Assembly (NCBI GenBank): GCA_013042765.1
Contig: JABDPP010000155.1
Span: 1-7,141, forward strand
Direction of reading: 5' to 3'
Origin: Litoreibacter sp.
GTDB lineage: Bacteria; Pseudomonadota; Alphaproteobacteria; Rhodobacterales; Rhodobacteraceae
DNA length: 7,141 nucleotides
Shown here: positions 7,017 through 7,141 of the stretch, one piece after another
Position numbering within the stretch: position 1 is the first letter of the stretch
How the letters are laid out: each line of letters opens with the position of its first letter
The notes under the pieces: generated by a model
The model's database searches: none
Told to the model about the DNA's origin: nothing
What the model saw: only the letters and a program-made list of their open reading frames with translations
Translations under genes and position numbers: made by a program

Positions 7017-7141
7017 TTGATCCTCATCCTTTCGGGATTGAAGGTTATTTCAACGTCCTGCCATTGAGCGAATTTGTCCACCGGTAGATTGTAACCACGC
7101 GCGCCGCATCTGATCAGCGCCCGTCGAGCGGCCTCGTAGGC
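7013..7141 (-). CDS. tolA: TolA C-terminal end (5' part outside the window)
   Basis: The last 42 codons of a frame entering from the right edge, ending in TGA at 7015-7013. The visible residues include [20 protein letters not shown] and finish [10 protein letters not shown]. This resembles the C-terminal domain of alphaproteobacterial TolA, the inner-membrane protein that spans the periplasm and transmits the TolQR proton-driven force to TolB and Pal. The position immediately before tolB, sharing ATGA with it, fits the tolQ-tolR-tolA-tolB order. The membrane anchor and long helical domain are not in view, so the assignment rests on this tail and the neighbours. Confidence 0.85.
   Translation of the reverse strand, partial: AYEAARRALIRCGARGYNLPVDKFAQWQDVEITFNPERMRIK

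Overview
This window is ordinary core chromosome of an alphaproteobacterium, most likely a member of the Rhodobacterales (Roseobacter/Rhodobacter group). The evidence is the gene order tolA-tolB-pal-cpoB-tilS-ftsH-folD, the moderately high GC content, and family-typical protein features such as the FtsH N-terminus beginning [10 protein letters not shown]. All recognisable genes lie on the minus strand, so the biological reading order runs from base 7141 down to base 1. The order assignment comes from recalled family features, not from a search.

Layout in transcription order. The last 42 codons of tolA enter at the right edge and overlap tolB by 4 bases. TolB (periplasmic beta-propeller) is followed after a 79-base gap by pal (peptidoglycan-associated lipoprotein). 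After 14 more bases comes cpoB/ybgF (coiled coil plus TPR). cpoB overlaps by 4 bases (GTGA) with tilS (tRNA-Ile lysidine synthetase). An 85-base gap holding a candidate promoter separates tilS from ftsH (membrane AAA+ zinc protease), which starts with TTG. A strong intrinsic terminator 30 bases after ftsH closes this block. A separate unit then begins: a candidate promoter, a 19-codon leader-like ORF overlapping the next start by ATGA, and folD, which is cut by the left edge of the window after 265 codons.

Function. TolA, TolB, Pal and CpoB belong to the Tol-Pal envelope machine that pulls the outer membrane inward during division and coordinates it with septal peptidoglycan synthesis. TilS makes the AUA-decoding isoleucine tRNA. 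FtsH degrades misassembled membrane proteins and selected cytoplasmic regulators. FolD interconverts one-carbon units on tetrahydrofolate. The tol-pal/tilS/ftsH linkage is a known alphaproteobacterial arrangement and not a new system.

I see no mobile element, CRISPR array, tRNA, rRNA, prophage or defence gene, and no convincing undescribed system. The points worth a second look are small: start-codon choices, overlapping starts, a short leader ORF before folD, internal promoters, and a possible alternative reading frame at the extreme C-terminus of TilS.
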